Shown one piece after another: positions 1-9,019 of a DNA stretch of 64,000 nt. Location: assembly GCF_001865995.1 (NCBI RefSeq), contig NZ_MLQQ01000021.1, positions 37,902 to 101,901 of the forward strand, read 5' to 3'. The notes under the pieces were generated by a model, which saw nothing but the letters and a program-made list of their open reading frames with translations, ran no database searches and had not been told where the DNA came from. The first letter of the stretch is position 1; every line of letters begins with the position of its first letter. The translations under genes were made by a program, and so were the position numbers. The DNA is from Anaerobacillus arseniciselenatis (lineage in GTDB: Bacteria; Bacillota; Bacilli; Bacillales; Anaerobacillaceae).

Positions 1-93
1 CAAAAATACTTTTTAGAAGCAGGGGAAGGTCATGGAGCACGGTTTGAGCATATGCTAGAACAGTTTTATATGTATGATGCATCTGAAAATTAA
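1..93 (+). CDS. C-terminal fragment of an unidentified protein
   Basis: An open frame enters from the left edge and stops at TAA (91-93), leaving 30 residues that end in MYDASEN. The fragment contains the string EGHGARFEHMLEQFY. Such His/Glu helices occur at the end of ferritin-like or rubrerythrin-like proteins, but this is too little sequence to name a family. The start and most of the gene lie outside the window. An R1-type palindrome follows immediately and probably ends its transcript. Confidence 0.5.
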   Translation, partial: QKYFLEAGEGHGARFEHMLEQFYMYDASEN

Positions 94-128
94 TCAAAGA
101 ACATTAAACGATAATTTGGCGGTAAGAG

Positions 129-229
129 GGTGGGCCAAAAGTGTCTGACACCACTTTATATAGACAAAAAGGCTTTAATGTATGTCTATTTGTAGGTGTG
201 AAACGGTGTCTGACTTGTTTTGGCCCAAC
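129..229. repeat. R1 dispersed palindrome (copy 1)
   Basis: The outer arms are GTGGGCCAAAA near 130 and TTTTGGCCCAAC near 219-229. Inside are GTGTCTGACACC and GGTGTCTGAC, around a centre with TATAGACA...TGTCTATT. This is the same arrangement as the other R1 copies at 7478, 39394, 46304, 50213 and 59674. This copy lacks a strong T-tract. Confidence 0.7.
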
Positions 230-262
230 CTCCGCCAACCTTTAAATGGGGAGTGGAAAAAA

Positions 263-889
263 ATGAAAAAACTCTTGCTATTATTGTTACTAAGCTTAGT
301 ATTAGCTTTCAGCTCAGCGTGTACACAAACGGACACAAATGAGCCTGAAAACGACGCTGATCAAAAGGAACAAATGAACGAAGAAATTGGTGAAAAAGAA
401 AAAACTCAAGATGAGAGTGAAGAAAATAATATAAGTAAAGAAGAGCCTGTCACCGAAGATACAGAAAAAAGTGACGAAAAGGAAACAAATGAAGAACAAC
501 AAACTGGCGACGTTACCGAGGGAGAAAAAGAAGAACCAACCGAAGAGCAATACCGAAGTAATGTCGACACTCTAAAAGAAAAAGAAATTGTAGGAAAAGA
601 GCTTAATGATGTGGAGCTACTATTAGGTAGGCCGACTGTCGAGGCGAAAGATGCTATTTTACACGTTTGGAGATACGATTATCCAAGTGAAGGGTATTTC
701 TTTGATAATCAACTTAACGCAGTTGATGTTGAGGGACTGTACAACGAGCAAATGGAAGCTCAATTGATGGTGTTTTTTGAAAATGATATTGCCACTTCAT
801 ACTCAATCTACTATTTAAAAGAAGATGAAATCATGCATTATCTCGAAACTGAACATGGATCTGAGGAATATTCCGCAAGTAGAGATTAA
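263..889 (+). CDS. Predicted acidic lipoprotein of unknown function
   Basis: I chose ATG 263 because it begins a clear lipoprotein signal: MKK, a leucine-rich core, then the lipobox SSAC with Cys around residue 21. A purine-rich GGGGAGTGG sits just upstream. An upstream extension to 182 would run through the R1 repeat and is not credible. Residues ~22-105 are a low-complexity Glu/Asp/Lys/Asn linker, typical of surface lipoproteins of alkaliphiles. The C-terminal ~100 residues (from KELNDVELLLGRPTVE) look like a small folded domain of the type that measures or binds. They resemble the end of the lipoprotein at 30067-30954 in the pattern 'DVE..LG.PT'. No enzymatic motif is visible and the function is unknown. 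Confidence 0.8.
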   Translation: MKKLLLLLLLSLVLAFSSACTQTDTNEPENDADQKEQMNEEIGEKEKTQDESEENNISKEEPVTEDTEKSDEKETNEEQQTGDVTEGEKEEPTEEQYRSNVDTLKEKEIVGKELNDVELLLGRPTVEAKDAILHVWRYDYPSEGYFFDNQLNAVDVEGLYNEQMEAQLMVFFENDIATSYSIYYLKEDEIMHYLETEHGSEEYSASRD

Positions 890-896
890 CAGTTCA

Positions 897-963
897 AAAA
901 GTGTCAGCCCCTTTTTAAAGCACATCTTTACGAGTGCAATTAAAGGTTAGCTGACACTTTATT
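897..963. terminator. Bidirectional terminator between convergent genes
   Basis: AAAGTGTCAGC...CCTTTTT is mirrored by AAAGG...GCTGACACTTT, giving a hairpin with A- and T-rich ends between the lipoprotein (+) and the KinB-like kinase (-). The GTGTCAG/CTGACAC arms are those of the R1 family, shortened. Confidence 0.7.
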
Positions 964-2221
964 TTATATGTAAAGGTATAGAAATTGAAAAGGTTGTTCC
1001 TTCACCTTTTTTACTATTAATTTTGAGTGTCCCTTGCATTGCCTGGATCATGTCAGAAACGACAATCAACCCTAATCCAGTTCCTGTTTCTTTTGTTGTA
1101 TAGTATGGAGTATATAGCTTAGAAATTTCTTCTGGTGTCATACCGACCCCTGTATCACTAATGTTAATTACGATATTATTTTCATGGCCGCTACGTACTA
1201 TGAATTTTAAAACACCGCCATTTGGCATCGCTTCAATTGCATTTTTTCCAATGTTAATTAAACATTGCAGTAACTCTTGCTGGTCATATTTTGCAGTAAG
1301 CTCTTTACAAGCCTCGTCAATTTCTGTCATCAATTCAACTTGATTCATAACTGCGTAGGGAGCTAATATGTTCGTTGAGTTTAAAGTGTCATTTGTAATA
1401 TTTCCAATAGCTACATCTTTTTCTTTCGGCCTAGCAATTGATAAATAATCATTAATAATTGCTTCTGCTCTATTCAGTTCACTGAGTGCGAGTTTAAGAT
1501 AATCAAATTTTTTCTCATTGGCGATGGTGTTATCTTGTAATAGTTTTAGAAATCCTTTTGTGACCGTTAACGGATTGCGAACTTCATGTGAGACACTAGC
1601 CGCTAGTTGACTAACAATTTGTAGTCGTTCGGTTTCCTTAATTTTATTTATGATCCTGATGTTTTCAATCATTTTTTCGATTAAATAAGTAAGTAATGCC
1701 ATCGCTAAGCTTTGTATGAAAATATAATATAAAGCTACAATTATTATAGAGTTAGAACTGCTAAGAATTACTATAGCTGTTAGTACAACAATTAACGAGC
1801 TCATTATTGAAATGCCCATGTTCATTAAAATTTTAATTCCAGTTTTAGATTTGAAATAATTGTTCCGTAAAAGTGGGACAAAAATAATGATGAAAGTTGT
1901 TGCCAATATGCTAATCCACACTCCATCTGCACTAATAATAAAGCGATAGAAATTCGTGATAAAGTATAAAGGGATGGCGACCACATAGCCACCATATAGT
2001 GCCCCAATAATTAGTGGGATTTGTCGTAAGTCAAAAACAAACTCTTCAGAAACAGTTACAGGAAAACTTAGACATAGCATAATCGAAACAGCTAATAAAA
2101 AGGTTATAAAATGGTTTCTATATGAAGGTTTAACCTTTTTTAAGTCTACGAGAAATATTTGATAAACATATAACGGGATAATGATAAAAAGCACATTCAG
2201 TAAAAAATTAATAGAGTTCAA
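959..2221 (-). CDS. KinB-like membrane sensor histidine kinase
   Basis: About 420 residues. The N-terminal half (residues ~1-190) is five to six membrane helices with the 5TM/LytS-like string DLRQIPLIIGALYGGY. The HisKA phosphoacceptor box is SHEVRNPLTVTKGF (His near 212). The ATPase domain follows, with N box NIGKNAIEAM, DTGVGM and GTGLGL. This layout and length match Bacillus KinB, which starts the Spo0A phosphorelay; similar kinases are also called generic sporulation kinases, so no symbol is given. The start is TTG 2221, because GGAGG lies 7 nt upstream; a frame beginning at 2242 would overlap that site. No partner regulator is adjacent, which fits an orphan phosphorelay kinase. Confidence 0.85.
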   Translation of the reverse strand: MNSINFLLNVLFIIIPLYVYQIFLVDLKKVKPSYRNHFITFLLAVSIMLCLSFPVTVSEEFVFDLRQIPLIIGALYGGYVVAIPLYFITNFYRFIISADGVWISILATTFIIIFVPLLRNNYFKSKTGIKILMNMGISIMSSLIVVLTAIVILSSSNSIIIVALYYIFIQSLAMALLTYLIEKMIENIRIINKIKETERLQIVSQLAASVSHEVRNPLTVTKGFLKLLQDNTIANEKKFDYLKLALSELNRAEAIINDYLSIARPKEKDVAIGNITNDTLNSTNILAPYAVMNQVELMTEIDEACKELTAKYDQQELLQCLINIGKNAIEAMPNGGVLKFIVRSGHENNIVINISDTGVGMTPEEISKLYTPYYTTKETGTGLGLIVVSDMIQAMQGTLKINSKKGEGTTFSISIPLHIK

Positions 2222-2492
2222 TCGAGAGCCTCCAAACAACAATTGAGTATAAAGTCCTAGTTAATCTATAGGGTATTATGAAAATATTAACAATTCATAA
2301 ACCTTTTTTACTATTATACTATTTAGCAAAATTAATTTATAGTAAAATTCCATTTTTTATACTTTTGTACTAATTTTGTAATATTTATATGGAAAAAGAA
2401 TGAGAGAATAGATATAAAAGTGAATAAATCTCCTTAATTAGTAAAAAAATAACATCGGTTTGTAATGAATATATTTTTAAGGAGATGAATGA

Positions 2493-3371
2493 ATGAACAA
2501 CAGAATATGGAAGTTAATGCTTATTTTACTTTTAGTGGTAGGTGCGCAGCTGTCTGTAGTTGGGGTTGGGCATGCGAACGAGGTTGAGGAACTAGGGAAG
2601 GTTGAGCAACAGTGGTGGTGGAAGAAAGATCGTGATAAGGAAACTCCACCTGAAGATTTACCACGCTTAGGCGGTGGGTCTGAAAATCCAGAGAGAATTC
2701 AAGAACAACCAATATCAAATATTATTTTACAACAGCGGTACCCAGAAACTGTTTTTTTACAAGGGCCAGAAACAGAAAATAAAATAGCGATCACGTTTGA
2801 CGATGGCCCTGATCCGCGCTTCTCAGAACAAGTATTAGATGTACTAGCAGAATATAATGTTCCGGCAACCTTTTTTGTGATGGGTTCAAGAGCTATAGCT
2901 TATCCAGAAATTGTGGAGCGCATGGTCGCTGAAGGTCATATTATTGGGAACCATACGTATTTCCATCCAAATCTCGTCAAGGAAGGCGACTTAGCGACAT
3001 TAGAAAGAGAAGTAACTAGAACAGAAGATACCCTTAACGACATTATTGGCTATCGCACCAAGCTATTCCGCGCTCCGTACGGATTTTTGTATAATGAGTT
3101 AGTTGAAAAATTAGCTGAAATGACGTATTCCATTATCGTTTGGTCCGTCGACTCATTAGATTGGCAAGAAGATCCACCAGAGGTGATTGCCGACAACGTC
3201 ACTAATAACGTACACCCAGGAGCAATCATCCTCATGCACGATGGTGGTGATTGGGACGATGATCGCACAAATACGATCGCATCTCTACGCGAAATCATCC
3301 CAACATTACTAGAGCAAGGGTATGAGTTCGTTACCGTTCCAGAATTGTTGAACATCCCGTATCAAAAGTAG
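2493..3371 (+). CDS. Secreted polysaccharide deacetylase (NodB/CE4 family)
   Basis: 292 residues starting at ATG 2493 after AAGGAGATGAATGA. Residues 1-28 form a signal peptide ending in GHA. A charged linker rich in Trp, Lys and Pro precedes the NodB domain (residues ~90-285). The catalytic and metal motifs are TFDDGPDP (motif 1, Asp-Asp), HTYFHPN (motif 2, metal histidines), RAPYG (motif 3), WSVDSLDW (motif 4) and LMHDGG (motif 5). All five are intact, so an active zinc-dependent deacetylase of peptidoglycan or chitin-type N-acetyl groups outside the membrane is expected. The family includes PdaA, PdaB and PdaC and I cannot assign which. The gene is monocistronic, with an R2 repeat and a hairpin downstream. 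Confidence 0.9.
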   Translation: MNNRIWKLMLILLLVVGAQLSVVGVGHANEVEELGKVEQQWWWKKDRDKETPPEDLPRLGGGSENPERIQEQPISNIILQQRYPETVFLQGPETENKIAITFDDGPDPRFSEQVLDVLAEYNVPATFFVMGSRAIAYPEIVERMVAEGHIIGNHTYFHPNLVKEGDLATLEREVTRTEDTLNDIIGYRTKLFRAPYGFLYNELVEKLAEMTYSIIVWSVDSLDWQEDPPEVIADNVTNNVHPGAIILMHDGGDWDDDRTNTIASLREIIPTLLEQGYEFVTVPELLNIPYQK

Positions 3372-3490
3372 GTGACTTATTCACAAGGGGTTGGCCTGTA
3401 AATAAGTTGCTACGGGAAAGTTCACTTTCTTTAATTGAGCACGCCTTAGCAACTATTTTACATTAATGTTGGTGAAAGTGAACTTTCACT

Positions 3491-3545
3491 GGTGTCAGAC
3501 ACCCTTCGTGGACAAATCGACAAAATGTCCGTCTCCAGTGGACAT
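3491..3545 (+). repeat. R2 short palindromic repeat (copy 1)
   Basis: It begins GGTGTCAGACACCC, then CGTGGACAAATCG, AAAATGTCCGTCT and GTGGACA. The same order is found at 7404, 10706 and 18334, always on the + strand and at or just past the end of a + gene. Confidence 0.8.
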
Positions 3546-3572
3546 TATAATAATGAATATATAGTTCTACAA

Positions 3573-3604
3573 AAAAAGTTCAAGGGGCTGCCTTGAGCTT
3601 TTTC
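3573..3604. terminator. Bidirectional terminator
   Basis: AAAAAGTTCAAGG and CCTTGAGCTTTTT form a hairpin with loop GGCTG. It serves both the deacetylase (+) and the small secreted protein (-) that converge here. Confidence 0.75.
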
Positions 3605-3671
3605 TGTTCTGCTTTGTACTTAGTATCAATCACGTGTATTTATCTCTTCATTCTTTTAACAGTTAGTATAA

Positions 3672-3917
3672 CTACTTACCCATCATCATTTCACATTTAA
3701 AGTTTTTACTTGGCTTTGCTCCAAGTGTATTATGATGTTCCTCATATTTAACTCTCGCTTCAGCTACTGTAAGATCCTCATGTTTTTGTAAAAATTGTCC
3801 AAAGTTACATACTTCAGGGGTATTGCCACCATCTTTTTCTTGTTCCATTGCTAATGTATTTCCTGCTCCAAATACTAATAACGCTGAAGTTAATACAGTT
3901 ACTACTAATGCTTTCAT
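3672..3917 (-). CDS. Small secreted protein of unknown function
   Basis: 81 residues. ATG 3917 is preceded by AAAGGAG at 9 nt, which decides against the TTG nine bases upstream. The first ~22 residues (MKALVVTVLTSALLVFGAG...) are a signal peptide. The mature part starts with EQEKDGGNTPEVCNFGQF and ends KCEMMMGK. It is hydrophilic and contains two Cys residues that could form a disulfide once exported. Similar small exported proteins with 'TPEVCNFGQ' occur in Bacillaceae without known function, as far as I recall. It is transcribed alone. Confidence 0.75.
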   Translation of the reverse strand: MKALVVTVLTSALLVFGAGNTLAMEQEKDGGNTPEVCNFGQFLQKHEDLTVAEARVKYEEHHNTLGAKPSKNFKCEMMMGK

Positions 3918-4404
3918 ACCAATCAACTCCTTTAAATTTATATTTCAAGAGTAAGATAGAAAAATGGAGCAATGATGGTGAGATTATTACAAATAAATGA
4001 ACGAAAAAGATTTTTATTTTGTAATTAATCTAAAGAACTCTTGTCAGGTGAAAAAGAATAACGTTGTACCTATGTCGTTACACGGAGAAACAAAGATACA
4101 CATCAAAAACTAGGGAAATACGCCCTGAAATTTGAAGATATGCCCCAAAAAAAAGAAATACGCACCTAACTCCGAAAATACGCCCCAAACCAGCTTCTTA
4201 CACAAACTCAAAACTCAAAACTCCCTACGCCTTAAGTCTTAGTTAAATTCAGACTCCAGATCATTCCACTTACTGTAAATTTCAAATAATATTAAGTCAA
4301 GGTAATAAAGTCACAAACATGAACTGTTATCCTAGAAAAATATTACCAAAAATAACCATTTGGTGTATAATTTATTTGTTTGAGGAAAAAAGGGGGAGAA
4401 GTAA
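3918..4404. other. Gene-free stretch with a 20-bp direct repeat
   Basis: I see no coding region here. Four copies of a TACGCCC/TATGCCC core start at 4119, 4139, 4159 and 4179, exactly 20 bp apart, embedded in A-rich DNA. The rest is AT-rich. The final ~60 bases should hold the promoter and GGGGGAG ribosome site of the RND gene. Confidence 0.6.
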
Positions 4405-7400
4405 TTGCAGTTGTTACGTTTTATCATTGGTCGGAAGATATTAGTTACTTTGATGGTAGTATTTATTTTTATAGTGGGGATATTTGCAGCTAACAAGCTT
4501 GACCGTGAATTATTCCCAGCCATTTCATTTGATGGAGCCCAAATTTATGCTAGTGCGGGTCAAATGACAACGCTAGATGTTGAAGAACAAGTAACTAAGC
4601 CAATAGAACAAGTATTGCAAAATATTAATGGTATTAAGTCCATTGATAGTTCGTCATCTGTCGGAGTAAGTTCAATTATCGTCATGGCAGAAGAAGGATT
4701 AGGTGAAGAAGTTTATACAGAGATTGAAAGTACAATGCGAGGGTTTGAAAACGATCTTAGTGGGGTTGATTTTATATCAACATTCCAGTTTTCTACAGAG
4801 CAACCGTATGAATTTTATATGACAATTACGAATGGCTCAAACGCTGAGATGTCTCAATTTGCAAAGAAAACGCTGAAATCAAGGCTCGAAGCATTACCAG
4901 AAGTTCGTACAGTTTCTCTTAACGGTTTCGAAGAAAAAGAAGTAATCGTCGAGTTGAATTTACAAAAGCTACAAGAGAACGGTCTTACTCAACAACAAGT
5001 GATTCAAATCATTCAGCAATCGAATATCGATACTTCTGTAGCCACCTTAGAGGAAGAAGAAGGTAAGCCGACAGTCCGGTGGACGACTTCATTTAATGAG
5101 TTAGATGATATTAAAAATCTTCAAATCCCATCTGCTCAAGGGATCGTTGAACTTAATGAAATAGCAAAAGTATTTGAAGAGAAAAACACATCAACATCGA
5201 TTGGTTGGCAAAATGGTGATAGAGACTTTATTTTTGTACAGATTGGTCGAGCAAATGGTACGACACAGATAGAGATGGCAGAGAGTGTCAGAGCAGAAAT
5301 TGAAAAAATAAGAGCAGAAGGCCTTGTCAATGGATTTCAACTTAACGAGTTAGTTGCACAAGCAGACTATGTTACAGATGCGCTCGAAGGTGTAAGTACG
5401 AATGTTTTAATTGGAGGGTTACTTGCATTAGTTATTCTCATCTTATTTTTACGAAACCTTCGCGCAACGATGATTATCGCCTTATCGATCCCGTTATCGA
5501 TCCTCTTAACATTTACTGGAATGTGGCTGTTTGACCATAGTTTCAATATATTAACACTTATCGGTTTAGGGCTAGGTATCGGAATGATGGTAGATTCTTC
5601 AATCGTTATTTTGGAATCGATTTACCGTAAAAAAGAGCAAGGCTTACAAAACCTTGAGGCTGTTTTACAAGGGGTAAAAGAAGTAGCAACAGCAGTTTTT
5701 GCATCAATGTTGACAACGATTGTCGTATTTGTACCGATTGGATTACTTGGTGGTGAGATGGGTCAGTTTATGGTCATTCTTTCCTTAATTGTAGTCGTTA
5801 CGCTCGTAAGTTCCGTTATTGTAGCTTTTACATTAATTCCAACGTTAAGTGAGAATTTCTTGAAATTAAAAAAGAAGAAAAGAGCGCGTAGCGAAGGGGT
5901 TATTATTAGTAAATATGGAAAGCTCGTTTCTTGGATTACGAGGAAAAAACGTAATCGCTATAGTATAATTACAATTTTTATGGTTGTTTTTATTAGCTCG
6001 ATCATGTTAGTAACAAAAATCCCAATGACTGTAATGCCTGATGTATTAAATCGATATGCAGAGCTAATGGTTCAACTTGAGAGTGGTCTCACTCCAGCAG
6101 AACGTGAAGAAGTAGCGCTTAAAATCAATCAAAAAATTTCTGCCATTGACGATGTTGAAAGCAATTTAATTAATGATAATATCGATATGTTTTATTTGCT
6201 GATCAATATGACACCTGAAGAAGAAGCTACTGTCGAGCAGAGAATAGTGAATGAAAATATTAATAGAGCTTTACGTGACCTTCAAGATGAATACCCGATA
6301 ATAGGAGTAGCAACAGCAGACTTTACAGGAATGAGTTATCCGGTAGTTCTTGAAATTAAAGGGAATGATCTAGAACAACTGAGTGAAATCGCCTCTAACG
6401 TTATAAGTGAAATGACTTCTGTTGAAGGCCTTGTTGGAATAACATCATCAGCAAACCGGAAACTAAATGAAGAGTTAATTGAATTAAAAACAGATCAGAT
6501 GAAAGAAGATGGCGTGACGGCACTTCAAGTATTCGGACAATTTCAAGAGTGGTCTTCGCGTATACCTGTAGGCGAAATAAGGCTTAGTGATACAGCATCA
6601 TCCATCTTCGTGACAACAAACATAGACATCAATGATAAATCAAGTTTTTTAGAACAAGAAATCCCAACGATGGGCGGTATGCAAAAATTATCAACGTATA
6701 TCGACTTAATGCCAACTGAAGTTCCTTCAGAGATTAAAAGAAAAGACGGCGAAAGAATGATAACGGTAATGGCCGATCTTGAAGATAGAGATTTAGGCTC
6801 AGTCAATCGTGATATTGAAGAGCTCCTATCTGATTTTAACGTACCTGCTGGCTACACAATAGGAGTCGGTGGTAGCTTGCAAGAGCAACAAGAAGCACAA
6901 CAAGAAATGTTAATGATTTTAGGAATTGCGATTTTCCTTGTTTACGTAGTTATGGCTGTCCAATTTAATAGTTTGATCCATCCGTTTATCGTTATGTCAA
7001 TCATTCCAATGACAGCAACAGGTGCATTGTTAGGTTTATTAATCACACAATCGGAGTTAAGTGTACTTTCGGGAATGGGGATGGTGTTCTTAATCGGGAT
7101 CGTTTTAAATAATGCGATTTTGTTAATCGACCGTACGAAGCAATTAAGACTAGAGGGGTATGATGTTAAGGATGCCGTAGTTGAAGCTGGAAAAAACCGT
7201 ATACGTCCGATTTTTATGACAACATTAACAACAGCAGGTGGCATGTTCCCGTTGGCGATCGCCTCGGGTGCAGCAAGTAATTATCAATCACCACTTGCGA
7301 TAGTCATCATTTCAGGGCTACTGTTTGCAACGTTAATTACATTGCTACTAATCCCATCTGTCTACATGCTATTCGAAGACATAAAAAGAGGATTACAATC

Positions 7401-7470
7401 TTTGGTGTCTCCCACCCGCCGTGGACAAAAACGTAAAATGTCTGTCTCCAGTGGAATAATTGAAAAGTAG
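4405..7470 (+). CDS. RND-family efflux transporter (AcrB/SwrC type)
   Basis: 1021 residues from TTG 4405, with GGGGGAG upstream. It shows the two-fold RND layout: TM1 at residues 8-30, a large external loop, TM2-6 around 330-490, TM7 near 525, a second loop, and TM8-12 from ~835 to 990. The TM4 motif reads GIGMMVDSSIVILESI, so only the first of the AcrB Asp-Asp pair is kept. The TM10 site reads LNNAILLID, with Asn where AcrB has Lys940. It resembles the Firmicute SwrC/YerP group, which exports surfactant-like or antimicrobial compounds using the proton or sodium gradient. It has no adjacent membrane-fusion gene. The last ~20 codons lie inside an R2 repeat (7404-7458), so the C-terminus has been changed or extended by that element. 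Confidence 0.88.
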   Translation: MQLLRFIIGRKILVTLMVVFIFIVGIFAANKLDRELFPAISFDGAQIYASAGQMTTLDVEEQVTKPIEQVLQNINGIKSIDSSSSVGVSSIIVMAEEGLGEEVYTEIESTMRGFENDLSGVDFISTFQFSTEQPYEFYMTITNGSNAEMSQFAKKTLKSRLEALPEVRTVSLNGFEEKEVIVELNLQKLQENGLTQQQVIQIIQQSNIDTSVATLEEEEGKPTVRWTTSFNELDDIKNLQIPSAQGIVELNEIAKVFEEKNTSTSIGWQNGDRDFIFVQIGRANGTTQIEMAESVRAEIEKIRAEGLVNGFQLNELVAQADYVTDALEGVSTNVLIGGLLALVILILFLRNLRATMIIALSIPLSILLTFTGMWLFDHSFNILTLIGLGLGIGMMVDSSIVILESIYRKKEQGLQNLEAVLQGVKEVATAVFASMLTTIVVFVPIGLLGGEMGQFMVILSLIVVVTLVSSVIVAFTLIPTLSENFLKLKKKKRARSEGVIISKYGKLVSWITRKKRNRYSIITIFMVVFISSIMLVTKIPMTVMPDVLNRYAELMVQLESGLTPAEREEVALKINQKISAIDDVESNLINDNIDMFYLLINMTPEEEATVEQRIVNENINRALRDLQDEYPIIGVATADFTGMSYPVVLEIKGNDLEQLSEIASNVISEMTSVEGLVGITSSANRKLNEELIELKTDQMKEDGVTALQVFGQFQEWSSRIPVGEIRLSDTASSIFVTTNIDINDKSSFLEQEIPTMGGMQKLSTYIDLMPTEVPSEIKRKDGERMITVMADLEDRDLGSVNRDIEELLSDFNVPAGYTIGVGGSLQEQQEAQQEMLMILGIAIFLVYVVMAVQFNSLIHPFIVMSIIPMTATGALLGLLITQSELSVLSGMGMVFLIGIVLNNAILLIDRTKQLRLEGYDVKDAVVEAGKNRIRPIFMTTLTTAGGMFPLAIASGAASNYQSPLAIVIISGLLFATLITLLLIPSVYMLFEDIKRGLQSLVSPTRRGQKRKMSVSSGIIEK
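7404..7458 (+). repeat. R2 repeat inside the 3' end of the RND gene (copy 2)
   Basis: GGTGTCTCCCACC, CCGTGGACAAA, AAAATGTCTGTCTCC and AGTGGA match the R2 order with several substitutions that keep the reading frame open. Residues ~1000-1018 of the transporter are encoded by the element. Confidence 0.7.
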
Positions 7471-7477
7471 TATTAAA

Positions 7478-7596
7478 GGGGCTATCCAAAAATAAAGTGT
7501 CAGACACCGTTTGGCACCAAATATAGACGGATAATTAATTTATACGCCTATATTTAGTAAGTTCTACATGGTGTCAGATACTTATGGGGTAGCCCC
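7478..7596. terminator. R1 palindrome acting as bidirectional terminator (copy 2)
   Basis: The outer arms are GGGGCTA and TAGCCCC. The inner arms are GTGTCAGACACC and GGTGTCAGATAC, with TATAGACG...CGCCTATATTTAGTA in the centre. It lies between the convergent RND (+) and kinase (-) genes. Confidence 0.75.
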
Positions 7597-8724
7597 GTTT
7601 TCAGTTGCTTCTAATAAAGGTAAGCGAGTACTAAATGTTGTAATTTTATCGTTAGAAAAGCATGAAATACTGCCGCTATGTTTCTCAATAATTTTTCGGC
7701 AAACAAATAAGCCAATTCCAGTTCCTAATTCTTTTGTCGTATAAAAAGGTTCAAAAATGATGTTCATTGTTTTATCAGGGATACGTGGTCCGTTGTTAGA
7801 TATGTTAATGATAACCTCATCACCTTCAGTAAAAGAACAAACGGTGATTTTACGAGGTTTTTCTTTTTTGGTAATCGCATCGATTGAGTTCATCAATATA
7901 TTTAAAAATACTTGTTTAATTTCATTTTTATTAGCACTAACTTGTGCATCTGTCTTAAAATTAGACGTCACATCGACATCGATATCGACAATGCTAGGGT
8001 ATAAGAATTGAATAATATCTTCTAACAATAGATGTACTTTTAAAATCTCTTTCCGTTGCTCTTGTGCTCCTTCATTTTTAGAAGTATGAAGGAATTGCGT
8101 TATTCGAAACTTCAGTTGATCGAGTTCGTGGTCAATGATATCTATATACTTTAAATTAGGATAATCTGTTTTTAGTAATTTCACAAACCCGATGACTGAG
8201 GTTAATGGATTTCTAAACTCATGAACGAAACTTGAAGACATTTGGCCAAGCAAAGTAAGCTTATCTTTATGTGATTGGTTGATAAAGTAATTCTTCTCTT
8301 CAATCTCTTCTTCTTTTAAAAATGTATATCTTTTTACAGCTAAAAAAATAAAGTGATCAAATTTTAAATTGATTTTATCAATCACTGCTTGAAGTTGTTC
8401 AATTTCAATTCCAGATAAAAAAGTTTGTTTAATGATAAGTGAGCGGCCGTAATTTACATTGTGGACAAAATCTCCAATATTAATGTTTGCTTCGACACGT
8501 TCTTTAGCGACTTTATGAGCAAGTTGTTTAAGGTCATCGTCACGTAAAGTATCGGTTAATGTCCTTTTTACTAGCTGGTACATGAGGTAGCCGTTTTCTT
8601 TTATTACTTGCTTTTGTGTATCGGTGGCATCAATTAATATATTTTCCCACCAATCTTCTAATATCCTGTTTTCGTTTTTTTCGAAAAAACCTATTAAATA
8701 AGTATTGGTTGATACTGAACTCAC
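7582..8724 (-). CDS. Cytoplasmic sensor histidine kinase with RsbRD-like N-terminus
   Basis: About 380 residues with no membrane helix. Residues ~8-130 (LIGFFEKNENRILEDWWENI...) resemble the helical N-terminal module of RsbR-type co-antagonists and some Bacillus kinases. The HisKA box is SFVHEFRNPLTSVIGF (His near 180). The ATPase has NILMNSIDAI, ISNNGP and GTGIGLFVC. I chose GTG 8724 because AGGAG is 11 nt upstream; the in-frame GTG at 8733 is only 2 nt from it. The N-terminal fold suggests input from a cytoplasmic ligand, such as redox or heme, or from protein partners, but nothing visible identifies it. No response regulator is adjacent, which suggests a role in the sporulation phosphorelay or a distant partner. 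Confidence 0.85.
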   Translation of the reverse strand: MSSVSTNTYLIGFFEKNENRILEDWWENILIDATDTQKQVIKENGYLMYQLVKRTLTDTLRDDDLKQLAHKVAKERVEANINIGDFVHNVNYGRSLIIKQTFLSGIEIEQLQAVIDKINLKFDHFIFLAVKRYTFLKEEEIEEKNYFINQSHKDKLTLLGQMSSSFVHEFRNPLTSVIGFVKLLKTDYPNLKYIDIIDHELDQLKFRITQFLHTSKNEGAQEQRKEILKVHLLLEDIIQFLYPSIVDIDVDVTSNFKTDAQVSANKNEIKQVFLNILMNSIDAITKKEKPRKITVCSFTEGDEVIINISNNGPRIPDKTMNIIFEPFYTTKELGTGIGLFVCRKIIEKHSGSISCFSNDKITTFSTRLPLLEATENGATP

Positions 8725-9019
8725 TTTTCTCACCGCTCCTGTATTAAATACTAATTATATTAAATTCTACGAATAATCTATTATACCTTTTGAAATATCG
8801 AAATAGTTTAATAATATTTTTATGCGTAAAAATTGACAGTTGGTTAATTGGTAAGCAGAAAGTTGGAAGGTTGGACTGTTGGAACACCGAACTTTTAGAG
8901 GCAGTTTCTCGTTGCGTAACTTTACACAAATTTTACAAATAATAATCGTTGTAAATCACCAAAACAGGACTATAATATAAGAGAATTATAGATTTGAAGT
9001 AAAATAAGAGGAGAAGACG

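Noticed and set aside
182..262. N-terminal extension of the first lipoprotein
   Set aside because: It would be translated from the R1 palindrome and would place the signal peptide 27 residues inside the protein.
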